Of a stretch of 39,819 nt of DNA, positions 32,897-38,623 are shown in pieces (positions within the stretch are counted from its first letter, which is position 1; every line of letters starts with the position of its first letter). A program made the position numbers and the translations under genes. The DNA is from a virus. The stretch covers positions 1 to 39,819 of IMG/VR virus record IMGVR_UViG_3300037343_000304. The stretch is one strand, 5' to 3'. The notes under the pieces are model-generated. The model saw only the letters and a list, made by a program, of their open reading frames with translations, was not told the origin of the DNA and did no database searches.

Positions 32897-33326
32897 ACCC
32901 CTTAAAGTTTAACGGAAACCAACGGTTTAAAGCCTCTGGCGGTTTGCCCGCCAAGGTTCTTCTGACCGTTGTGGCATCAACACCGAGCTCTTGGGCAATG
33001 CGATGCACAGACCCGTTTGAGCGCAAATGAAGGGCAAAAATAGAAACGGACTGCCAAGCACGCTCATGATTTCTAAGGTTTGAGGTTTGGAAGATTTCAC
33101 CGCCAAATTCCCGGCTTAGAAGGACGGCATGATGCCAACCAACAATCCGAACAAGGGGATGATCAAGGTGAACCCGTTTAGGGATATAAAAGCAGACCCT
33201 CCAAGACCTCCCTGTCGACCGGCGCATTGCACTGATCAACCGGACCGTGGCGTCCGAGCCGATGACTTCGACCATCTCGCCAATAAGACCGTGACAGGGC
33301 AGATCGATAATATCGTCATGAGCCAC
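32889..33326 (-). CDS. Mor/C-family late transcription activator
   Basis: This 145-residue protein matches the Mu Mor/gpC family. The N-terminal half has LIGEMVEVIGSDATVRLISA, then a beta-strand WRVCFYIPKRVHLDHPLV, then VLLSREFGGEIFQTS. A C-terminal helix-turn-helix contains RIAQELGVDATTVRRTL. The family activates middle or late operons by binding a dyad near -43. It is the last gene of the replication/regulator operon and just ahead of the lysis genes, the expected place for a late activator. GTG 33326 overlaps the preceding small gene by 11 bp. The last dozen residues include Gly-Lys-Pro-Pro-Glu encoded by the 18-bp word. Confidence 0.85.
   Translation of the reverse strand: MAHDDIIDLPCHGLIGEMVEVIGSDATVRLISAMRRSTGRSWRVCFYIPKRVHLDHPLVRIVGWHHAVLLSREFGGEIFQTSNLRNHERAWQSVSIFALHLRSNGSVHRIAQELGVDATTVRRTLAGKPPEALNRWFPLNFKGLV
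32933..32950 (+). repeat. 18-bp word, copy 5 (end of Mor-like gene)
   Basis: Exact copy of CCTCTGGCGGTTTGCCCG, read on the minus strand as Gly-Lys-Pro-Pro-Glu just after the helix-turn-helix. Confidence 0.95.
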
Positions 33327-33486
33327 CGCTGTCCCTCAGCGACAGGTCGAAACCAACCGGATTTTTCTTGTAGGGTAAAGGATTGCCGCGATGGTCCAGT
33401 AGCTGCGAATGGGAAGGAATATCAGAAACATGGCAACCTGTAGCCACGCGGCCGAGCAAATCGTGCCATTGAGTAGGCTCACTCAT
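33316..33486 (-). CDS. small protein, 56 residues, unknown
   Basis: The ATG (33486) overlaps the DUF1064 gene stop as ATGA, and its stop (33318-33316) lies inside the start of the Mor-like gene. The product starts MSEPTQWHDLLGRVATGC and ends VGFDLSLRDSGGS, a compact mixed composition. Double overlap with real genes and the absence of any other gene in the gap make it a likely real member of the operon. I recognise no family. Confidence 0.65.
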   Translation of the reverse strand: MSEPTQWHDLLGRVATGCHVSDIPSHSQLLDHRGNPLPYKKNPVGFDLSLRDSGGS

Positions 33487-33875
33487 GTTATCAACACCTC
33501 AATCCCCTGAGCAGCAAGCACCGCACGCTTGAATTTGAACACCTCGGTCTCGTGGCCCTTTTTGTCCTCGATCACAGTCTTGCCGCGCGCATGATCGACA
33601 TAGACGAAATCAGCCCGATAGACGCGCTGCCGGTTTCCGCCATCCGTCATGATCGGACCGTCGCGGCCCATTAGGCCGATATTGACCTGACGCCGCAGAC
33701 CAGAAATCTCACCGGCCATCTGCAGAAACGACAGATCACGCCAGCGACCTGCCTCGGACCGGCTGTCAAAGTTCTCACCATCAACAACAACCCGATGGGC
33801 GCCCTTTTCGCGCGCCTCCTTTTTCGGAGACGCCTGCAAGGCAATCAGCTCGGCAGCGGTCATACGATCAACCAC
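33483..33875 (-). CDS. DUF1064 nuclease-like protein
   Basis: This 130-residue protein of the DUF1064 family has VVVDGENFDSRSEAGRWRDL, the central QVNIGL and YRADFVYVDHARGKTVIEDK, then GHETEVFKFKRAVL. The conserved E...D...E-x-K pattern (E in SEA, D in ADF, E-D-K in IEDK) is that of PD-(D/E)xK nucleases. In phages the family is thought to act in DNA recombination, replication or junction processing. The start is GTG 33875, overlapping the previous gene by 8 bp; ATG 33860 is an alternative. Confidence 0.87.
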   Translation of the reverse strand: MVDRMTAAELIALQASPKKEAREKGAHRVVVDGENFDSRSEAGRWRDLSFLQMAGEISGLRRQVNIGLMGRDGPIMTDGGNRQRVYRADFVYVDHARGKTVIEDKKGHETEVFKFKRAVLAAQGIEVLIT

Positions 33876-34155
33876 GGCGATTTTTCTTTTTGTGAGATGC
33901 GATCAACTGAGCTGCAAATTCGAGGGCTCTCGCGACATTGGCCGATCTGCGGTCGGAGGACGCGCGGCCGACCTGAACCTGATAAGCGCCCTGAATTTCA
34001 TCGAGCGAATGAAGGTGCATACGAATCGGAACAGGATCGCCAAGACCGTCTCGAAACGAGTGGACGATGCAGTCCCCAGCATGAACGTCGACCGTGACGG
34101 AAACAGAGCCAAAGACTTGACCGTTTGACGCGCGATGGAGGTTGGGCGAAGTCAC
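33868..34155 (-). CDS. conserved-looking operon protein, unknown
   Basis: This protein of about 95 residues starts at GTG 34155, which overlaps the replication gene stop as GTGA. Its N-terminal half is beta-rich (VFGSVSVTVDVHAGDCIVHS) and its C-terminal half helical with a basic end (LEFAAQLIASHKKKNRR). It lies between replication and nuclease-like genes, suggesting a DNA-metabolism accessory role. No family is recognised. Confidence 0.6.
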   Translation of the reverse strand: MTSPNLHRASNGQVFGSVSVTVDVHAGDCIVHSFRDGLGDPVPIRMHLHSLDEIQGAYQVQVGRASSDRRSANVARALEFAAQLIASHKKKNRRG

Positions 34156-34994
34156 AAGGCAATCCCCGCAGCAAGGCATTGCTCGCGGCTCACCAATTTT
34201 TTCAAGACCAGATCATAAGCCACCCGAGCCGAGCAGTGTGCAGCCAAACCGGACTGTTTCTTAATCAAATCAACCCAACGCGCCGTGACCTTCGCGGCAA
34301 TTGCTGGGTCCGCGCTTTCTTTTGAAAAGTCGCGCCAGCGACCAGCGGAAACCCAATTATCAGAATAGGCGACGTAGCGCCGCTCGTTGCCGTCCTGCTC
34401 GGAGGCGTAGGCTTTGGCAGCCGCCAGCAATTCTTCGAGGGTCGCGCCAGATCGAACCGCAACGAGCAACGCATCCTCGGTTTTTTCAAGGTCACCTGGA
34501 CGCGGATAGACCGACAGGAACCGATCAACAAAACCAGAAGGCAAACCCATTGTTTGTGGATCGGCCTCCGAGGCGCAAGGTTCCTTTACAGGTTCACTTA
34601 CAGGTTTGTCTCCACTGGGGTGGAGTTGGCTTTGGCCTAAAAGTGGAGTTGGGTTTGGCCCAAAAGTGGAGTTGGGCCCATCTCCACTTTGTGGAGTTGG
34701 CTCTGTGGTCAAATCCTCATCGCAACCCAAGACATACAGGGTGGATAAGCGGGTTTTTGTCCGGGTGTTGAACCGCTGTTTACGTCTGATCAGCTTCTTA
34801 CTTTCCAAGCCATTCAAGCATTTATTGAGGCCACCATTGGACAGGCCAGTTTTGCCACGCAGAAACTCCTGCTCGGGAAAGCAGCCGCGACTCGGATTGT
34901 GGCAATCCGCAAGGAAAAACAGCACACGGAACTCGCCGGAGGTCAGCGAAGCCGGAGGAATTTCAGAGAACCAGTTTGTGGCTTTATGGCTCAT
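34152..34994 (-). CDS. O-like replication initiation protein
   Basis: This 280-residue protein starts ATG 34994; open codons upstream of it lie in the operator region. Residues 5-90 form a winged-helix region (LTSGEFRVLFFLADCHNPSR, then KTGLSNGGLNKCLNGLESKKL). Residues 98-125 are a Pro/Gly/Ser-rich linker encoded by tandem DNA repeats. The C-terminal part, about 150-235, contains FVDRFLSVYPRPGDLEKTED and YSDNWVSAGRWRDF, a pattern common in phage initiator or helicase-loader proteins. No helicase or polymerase gene is present, so it would recruit the host replisome. It is the first gene of a minus-strand operon running to the Mor-like gene. Confidence 0.7.
   Translation of the reverse strand: MSHKATNWFSEIPPASLTSGEFRVLFFLADCHNPSRGCFPEQEFLRGKTGLSNGGLNKCLNGLESKKLIRRKQRFNTRTKTRLSTLYVLGCDEDLTTEPTPQSGDGPNSTFGPNPTPLLGQSQLHPSGDKPVSEPVKEPCASEADPQTMGLPSGFVDRFLSVYPRPGDLEKTEDALLVAVRSGATLEELLAAAKAYASEQDGNERRYVAYSDNWVSAGRWRDFSKESADPAIAAKVTARWVDLIKKQSGLAAHCSARVAYDLVLKKLVSREQCLAAGIAL
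34581..34700. repeat. candidate replication-origin repeats inside the initiator gene
   Basis: The linker of the initiator gene holds GTGGAGTTGGG-type direct repeats. Full 23-bp units lie at 34620-34642 and 34643-34665, a third of 25 bp at 34666-34690, and a partial unit at 34691-34700. Because 23 is not a multiple of 3, the repeats are read in different frames, so they are conserved as DNA. Two 12-bp units, TTC(A/C)(C/T)TTACAGG, precede at 34581-34604. Iterons within an initiator gene recall lambda ori inside gene O. Confidence 0.6.
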
Positions 34995-35013
34995 GACAAT
35001 ATGCCCATAAAAC

Positions 35014-35036
35014 CCGTGTCCCAATTTGAGACACGG
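35014..35036. promoter_or_regulatory. operator 1, CCGTGTC-N9-GACACGG
   Basis: A 23-bp dyad with 7-bp perfect arms lies just upstream of the initiator gene start (34994). It shares its arms with the second dyad at 35079-35101, 65 bp away centre to centre. The HTH protein encoded immediately upstream (35225-35569) is a likely binder. Confidence 0.75.
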
Positions 35037-35078
35037 CCGGAAGGGATATCCTGAGCATGAAGGGAATAAGCCAGCTTC

Positions 35079-35101
35079 CCGTGTCCGAATTTAGGACACG
35101 G
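35079..35101. promoter_or_regulatory. operator 2, CCGTGTCC-N7-GGACACGG
   Basis: A 23-bp dyad with 8-bp perfect arms, the stronger of the pair. Spacing to operator 1 is about six helical turns, allowing cooperative binding on one face or a loop over the promoter of the replication operon. The remainder of the 35037-35224 gap shows no gene. Confidence 0.78.
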
Positions 35102-35224
35102 CGACCAACCTGCCCAAATCATTGCGCGATGGCTCATAAAAGCCTCCAAATCCAGCTCGGATCAACGGAAGTAAGTCCGGGCATTAGTCCACATTGTGGC
35201 AAAGAACATGGACGCAGACCCATA

Positions 35225-35569
35225 TCAGGTTGCATCCGAGAATAAAATTTTAAGGGCTGTGTCGCCATGCTCCCGCACCGCGATCGCCACATGGCCACCT
35301 ACAGCGCCAAAGTCGCCCTTCATCCAGTTTCGTGCCGTTCTTTCAGACACATTGAATACGCAGGTGATGGCACGAGCGGACGAATAGTGGGCCAAAATAT
35401 ACGACTGCCACCGGGCAGGAAACTCGCGATGGACCTGATGCGAATCGTACACCACGCGTGAAGTGAAGGAAGGTCCGCTAGACGGGGAGCCAGTTTGCGT
35501 AAACGGTTGTGGATATGAACCACCATTTAAACAAACCACGACAGGCAAATTTTGAGGGTTACCGGTCAT
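35225..35569 (-). CDS. HTH regulatory protein
   Basis: The distinct part of this 114-residue protein is a helix-turn-helix near residues 60-85 (YSSARAITCVFNVSERTARN, followed by WMKGDFGAVGGHVAIAV). The N-terminal 35 residues are low-complexity. It starts at ATG 35569, overlapping the preceding gene as ATGA. It is the third gene from the switch and the last before the operator pair, so control of the replication operon is the likely job. Family not identified. Confidence 0.72.
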   Translation of the reverse strand: MTGNPQNLPVVVCLNGGSYPQPFTQTGSPSSGPSFTSRVVYDSHQVHREFPARWQSYILAHYSSARAITCVFNVSERTARNWMKGDFGAVGGHVAIAVREHGDTALKILFSDAT

Positions 35570-35835
35570 ACCGCCGCCTCGGAGAACCCGACAGAGGAAT
35601 ACGCAGATGATACATCACAGCTTAAATGAGTTAAAAACCGCGAGGTTCGCGACGGTGGCAACAGCACCGCCGCGCGATCCACCTTGCCCAACCAGGGGAA
35701 AGGGAGGGTGGAATTTTTGTACGAGCTGCGGCTCATTGTTGAAATCGAGTACGCAAACCCCTTCGACACAACGCTGCGATACAGTACCGGAGCACTGTGG
35801 ATTTTGCGCCGAAGCTGGTGGTTGTGATTGGTCAT
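35566..35835 (-). CDS. small protein between two regulators, unknown
   Basis: This 89-residue product starts at ATG 35835 in a 4-bp overlap with the Cro-like gene stop and ends in a 4-bp overlap with the next gene. The N-terminus is basic (MTNHNHQLRRKIHSAPVLYR), and the middle (STLPFPWLGKVDRAAVLLPP) is proline-rich. The composition is unlike a typical globular protein. The coupling on both sides is the main reason to accept it. Confidence 0.5.
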   Translation of the reverse strand: MTNHNHQLRRKIHSAPVLYRSVVSKGFAYSISTMSRSSYKNSTLPFPWLGKVDRAAVLLPPSRTSRFLTHLSCDVSSAYSSVGFSEAAV

Positions 35836-36053
35836 GCAGCTTGCTCCCCAACTTGGAGAAACGAAAAAAGCGCGCGAGGCGGTTCTTCGAGCCCATCTCT
35901 TCGCGCAAACCCACAAAGCGCATCATACCAAGAAGCCGGGAAAACACCGGACTGCATGGCAGTGTGCACAGTCTGAGGCTTTTTTTCCAAGCGCATGGCT
36001 ACGGCTTGATAGCCGCCCATCGATTTAATGAATGTTCTTGTCGGTTTATCCAT
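35832..36053 (-). CDS. Cro/YdaS-like repressor
   Basis: This 73-residue protein begins near MDKPTRTFIKSMGGYQAVAM, with the YdaS/Cro-type helix-turn-helix at residues 11-40 (GGYQAVAMRLEKKPQTVHTA). It is transcribed away from the XRE-type repressor gene, from a region with an operator dyad over its probable -10 (TATTAT, 36068-36063). This is the classic cI/cro arrangement. It would switch the phage toward lytic growth. ATG 36053 is preferred over TTG 36059. Confidence 0.8.
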   Translation of the reverse strand: MDKPTRTFIKSMGGYQAVAMRLEKKPQTVHTAMQSGVFPASWYDALCGFARRDGLEEPPRALFSFLQVGEQAA

Positions 36054-36065
36054 AATCAACCGATA

Positions 36066-36082
36066 ATACGAAAATATCGTAT
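36066..36082. promoter_or_regulatory. switch operator O1, ATACGA-N5-TCGTAT
   Basis: A perfect 6-bp-arm dyad lies between the divergent Cro-like and XRE-like genes. It overlaps the probable -10 of the Cro-like gene. A TTTCGTAT half-site near 36116-36123 lies just before the XRE gene's ribosome-binding site. Confidence 0.8.
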
Positions 36083-36141
36083 TTACAAGAATTCAATCGT
36101 TGTAAAGTGCAATTATTTCGTATTGGAGATTAAACATCATC

Positions 36142-36438
36142 ATGGATTACATTGAACAAGAGCGGCTCTCTAAAGCCGGTGATGTCACACCCGAAGCAAT
36201 CCACCACCGGCTTGTAGCGGTGCGAAAGATGACCCGGATGACCAGCAAAGAATTGGCGGCCAGTTCGGGCATCAAGTACACCACCTACATTTCACAAGAA
36301 AGGGCCGGTGCACCATCCGTAAAATTGATGACTTATTACCTTAAAGCATTCCACGTTGATTATAATTTTATTCTTGGGGGAGATACTTCAAGGCTTCCCG
36401 CCGACGTTCGTGCAGAGATTTTGGCGCAGCTCGGGTAA
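36142..36438 (+). CDS. XRE-family repressor (CI-like)
   Basis: This 98-residue protein has a helix-turn-helix at residues 22-58 (HRLVAVRKMTRMTSKELAAS, then GIKYTTYISQERAGAPSV). The C-terminal helix is short (LPADVRAEILAQLG). It lacks a cleavable LexA/S24-type domain, so induction would not work through RecA-stimulated self-cleavage. It lies between operator O1 and operators O2/O3, fitting the role of lysogenic repressor. Which of the two regulators keeps lysogeny cannot be proven from sequence. Confidence 0.82.
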   Translation: MDYIEQERLSKAGDVTPEAIHHRLVAVRKMTRMTSKELAASSGIKYTTYISQERAGAPSVKLMTYYLKAFHVDYNFILGGDTSRLPADVRAEILAQLG

Positions 36439-36673
36439 TCGCAAGCCAAGTCAGCGGAGCAAAAAGCCAGTTTAAATTGACTCCCAGCCCTAATCCAGCT
36501 TTGGCGATCATTCGAATAAACAACTCGATTCCCTTCGATGTTCTCGTTTCATTCTTTATGGTAACATTGCCTTTGTATAGTAGCATCTAGCAAATATACG
36601 AAAATTTTGTATTATCAGATTGACGGATACGAAATTTTCGTATCATTTACCTCCAATAGCAATGGAGGCAGAC
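36439..36673 (+). promoter_or_regulatory. early-operon promoter region with operators O2 and O3
   Basis: This 235-bp gap carries O2 (36596-36612, ATACGA-N5-TTGTAT, one mismatch) and O3 (36627-36643, ATACGA-N5-TCGTAT, perfect). A TTGACG -35 element at 36620-36625 lies between them, with a possible -10 (TATCAT, 36641-36646) overlapping O3. A repressor bound here would block the operon that ends with the integrase. A GGAGG site at 36664 serves ATG 36674. Bases 36439-36595 show nothing convincing. Confidence 0.68.
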
Positions 36674-37189
36674 ATGCAAATCACTGATACGACTTCAGCT
36701 CAGACGCCAGATCGCGATTGCAGAAACAACAACGAAGCCGAGGTGGACGGTCAGCGCGGGGTTTGCGTAGACAAGCTCAAGCATTTTGCGAATTTCCCTA
36801 ACAAGTTTCATTCCGTAGTTATTCCAAGTGTCATGCGGGATGAATTGGAGGGGGGTGTTTGTGGCACTGCTCTCCGTCCCGCGATTGACGTGCGCAAGCA
36901 TCATCAATCGCGGGTTTCTTTTTTTCCTCTGGCGGTTTCCTCTGCCGCAGGACAGCATCACAACACACCGCAGGTGCCAAAGGGCAGTCTTGCGGGAAAG
37001 ATGCTGGACGATGCGCTGGCGACGGTAACAAACCCTGCCGGATGCGCAGACAGGCCGCTTTTGCGCCGGATGGCATGGGTGATCCTGATGGCCGCGCGCG
37101 GCCGCAAGGTGAACCACGCGCAGCTCGCCACGATGGGTCGGCACCTGCCAGCGATGCCAGAGCAGAACGATCAGGCGCGCATAGCATGA
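36674..37189 (+). CDS. first early-operon protein, interrupted by an internal terminator
   Basis: The 172-codon frame starts ATG 36674 after a good GGAGG and ends in an ATGA overlap with the next gene. The last 70 residues read as a real protein (AGKMLDDALATVTNPAG, then LLRRMAWVILMAARGRKVNH). The first 70 are less protein-like. A strong intrinsic terminator lies in the middle (36878-36925) and is translated in frame. An alternative start, GTG 36974, would give only the convincing C-terminal part, leaving 36674-36925 as a leader. No family is recognised. Confidence 0.5.
   Translation: MQITDTTSAQTPDRDCRNNNEAEVDGQRGVCVDKLKHFANFPNKFHSVVIPSVMRDELEGGVCGTALRPAIDVRKHHQSRVSFFPLAVSSAAGQHHNTPQVPKGSLAGKMLDDALATVTNPAGCADRPLLRRMAWVILMAARGRKVNHAQLATMGRHLPAMPEQNDQARIA
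36878..36925 (+). terminator. intrinsic terminator/attenuator within the early operon
   Basis: An 11-bp perfect stem (CCCGCGATTGA at 36878-36888 with its complement at 36904-36914) and a 15-nt loop are followed by TTTCTTTTTTT. It terminates rightward transcription only. It lies 200 bp after the operon promoter and before the remaining six genes, so it probably limits integrase-operon expression unless antiterminated or translated through. Confidence 0.85.
36926..36938 (+). repeat. partial copy of the 18-bp word (13 bp)
   Basis: CCTCTGGCGGTTT matches the first 13 bases of the word and is followed by a second CCTCTG. It directly follows the T tract of the internal terminator and has the same strand orientation as the five complete copies. 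Confidence 0.7.
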
Positions 37190-37467
37190 GCGGCGCGCGT
37201 TTGACCCCCACACAACTCAACGCCCTGAAGGACGCGCATCTGTCGCGGAACTATGGCGGCATGCGAGAGTTGCCCAGCGCAGACCACCAAACAACGGAAT
37301 GGCAGGGGTTCCACCCGAAGTGCCAAGCACGGCACAGCAACACCACAATGCATTTCCTCTTTACCGAGGGATTGATCAGCCGGATCGGAACAAAGCCGAA
37401 GCGATTTGCACAGCTGACAGAGTACGGACTCTTGCAGCTCGATCTGGAGGGCTTCGATAATGAGTGA
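37186..37467 (+). CDS. early-operon protein, unknown
   Basis: This 93-residue protein starts ATG 37186 (ATGA overlap). It contains LTPTQLNALKDAHLSRNYGG near the start, then HSNTTMHFLFTEGLISRI, and KPKRFAQLTEYGLLQLDL near the end. The pattern resembles a small winged-helix protein with a basic recognition segment, but I cannot name a family. It may be a regulator or excision helper. Confidence 0.65.
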   Translation: MSGARLTPTQLNALKDAHLSRNYGGMRELPSADHQTTEWQGFHPKCQARHSNTTMHFLFTEGLISRIGTKPKRFAQLTEYGLLQLDLEGFDNE

Positions 37468-37804
37468 ACGCAAGCGCCCGCCATGCCGACGCCCTTCGGT
37501 CACCCGCGCATTGGTCTGGCAGACCGAAAGCTCTAAACACCGCTTTCATGTCACCTTCGGGCTGGACGTGAACACCACACATCCGATTGAGGTCTTTTAT
37601 GCAGATGGCCAGCGCGTCGGCTCTCAGCTCCAGCACACGATACAAGACGCATGCGTCGTGATCAGCTTGGCCTTACAGCACGGGGTTCCGCCCAGCGCGG
37701 TTGTGAAAAGCCTTTCTACAACAACGATATTGGGAGCAATCCAACCAGCAACGGTGATCGGAGTAATTGCTGCGGCACTGACAGTGGAGGTTCCAGAGAT
37801 ATGA
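37460..37804 (+). CDS. TSCPD-domain-like protein
   Basis: The core of this 114-residue protein (RFHVTFGLDVNTTHPIEVFY, then LQHTIQDACVVISLALQHG) resembles the TSCPD domain found at the C-terminus of some ribonucleotide reductases and as stand-alone phage proteins. The stand-alone form here has no reductase partner in the window. Its biochemical role is not known. It overlaps the upstream gene by 8 bp and the next by 4 bp. Confidence 0.68.
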   Translation: MSERKRPPCRRPSVTRALVWQTESSKHRFHVTFGLDVNTTHPIEVFYADGQRVGSQLQHTIQDACVVISLALQHGVPPSAVVKSLSTTTILGAIQPATVIGVIAAALTVEVPEI

Positions 37805-38085
37805 ATATCCCTAGACAGACTGCTGACCCCATCACAACCGCGCCAACACAGGCGCGCGCTGGGCCAACTCCGCCGTCGATTAACGGCTCTGGCCGATCAA
37901 GGGCGTCTTTCTACTTTCCCAAAATCGGTGAGGAGATCCAGTTTAAACGAACTGCTGCCTACCCGCCCGAGTGGGGACATGTGCGCAGCCGCGAATTCGG
38001 GACACGATTCATCGAGGTCACCGACGTGAATGCCAAGCCGCTGCGGATCGGACCAGTACAGCAGAGCGATAGAAGGGTAGACTGA
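37801..38085 (+). CDS. early-operon protein, unknown
   Basis: This 94-residue protein starts ATG 37801 (ATGA overlap). The first 35 residues are Pro/Thr/Ser-rich and probably disordered. The remainder (ASFYFPKIGEEIQFKRTAAY, then FGTRFIEVTDVNAKPLRIGP) reads as a small beta domain. A longer open frame exists upstream but overlaps the TSCPD gene. No family is recognised. Confidence 0.6.
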   Translation: MNIPRQTADPITTAPTQARAGPTPPSINGSGRSRASFYFPKIGEEIQFKRTAAYPPEWGHVRSREFGTRFIEVTDVNAKPLRIGPVQQSDRRVD

Positions 38086-38426
38086 TGCTTGAACGCACGA
38101 ACCGCTATGAGCCAACCAAAGTGGTCAGCGAAAAATTCATGGCACAGACCAAATGCCAAGGCGCGCTGGTGAAGACCTCCTCCGGTGGTTATTTCGACAG
38201 CTTTCCAATCGCCAGCCTCCAGAGCAAGATCGGCAGCTACTGGCGCACGTTAGAACGTGACGCCAAGCCGACTGCTGAGGTCAAAAAGGCGCTCAGAGTT
38301 TTCTTGGCCCTGACAGCGCTGGTTGCAGAGATCGACAAAGCCAAGATTGCGGCAGTAAAGCGGGCGCGTGGATGGCTCGCCGCCTATATCCACAAACAGA
38401 AACGAGAAGGGGAGGCTGCAGTATGA
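38085..38426 (+). CDS. early-operon protein, helical, unknown
   Basis: This 113-residue protein shares one base with the preceding stop (TGATG). A helical C-terminal half (KKALRVFLALTALVAEIDKA, then KIAAVKRARGWLAAYIHKQK) follows a mixed N-terminus (YEPTKVVSEKFMAQTKC). The basic helix could bind nucleic acid. No known family is evident. Confidence 0.62.
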   Translation: MLERTNRYEPTKVVSEKFMAQTKCQGALVKTSSGGYFDSFPIASLQSKIGSYWRTLERDAKPTAEVKKALRVFLALTALVAEIDKAKIAAVKRARGWLAAYIHKQKREGEAAV

Positions 38427-38623
38427 ACGCACACGTCAGAACCAGCGACACCGGCACGATCCTGTCGCCAAGCCGGGTGGCAGTGTACGTTTCGGCGCTG
38501 GAGAAAAAGCTGGGGCGCCGAGTCGACAGAGCCACGATATTGCCAAACGGCGGGATCGAAGTCAGTCTTTCAGTCAGCACAGGGCCAACAAATCCTGCTG
38601 ATCTGGTGGACATGAACGAATGA
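38423..38623 (+). CDS. small protein before integrase, excisionase position
   Basis: This 66-residue protein starts ATG 38423 (ATGA overlap) and ends in an ATGA overlap with the integrase. It contains VAVYVSALEKKLGRRVDRAT and NGGIEVSLSVSTGP, a basic helix followed by a beta pair. Being directly ahead of int is the usual place for an excisionase, but no Xis signature is visible. Confidence 0.6.
   Translation: MNAHVRTSDTGTILSPSRVAVYVSALEKKLGRRVDRATILPNGGIEVSLSVSTGPTNPADLVDMNE

Noticed and set aside
23861-32950. Gly-Lys-Pro-Pro-Glu as a shared protein motif
   Set aside because: The three proteins are unrelated and the DNA identity extends to every wobble base and to non-coding copies, so selection or copying is at DNA level.
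36368-36586. Minus-strand 72-codon frame with a hydrophobic stretch opposite the end of the XRE gene
   Set aside because: It overlaps the repressor gene antisense and has no ribosome-binding site. The hydrophobic part alone is not enough, though it remains a faint possibility.
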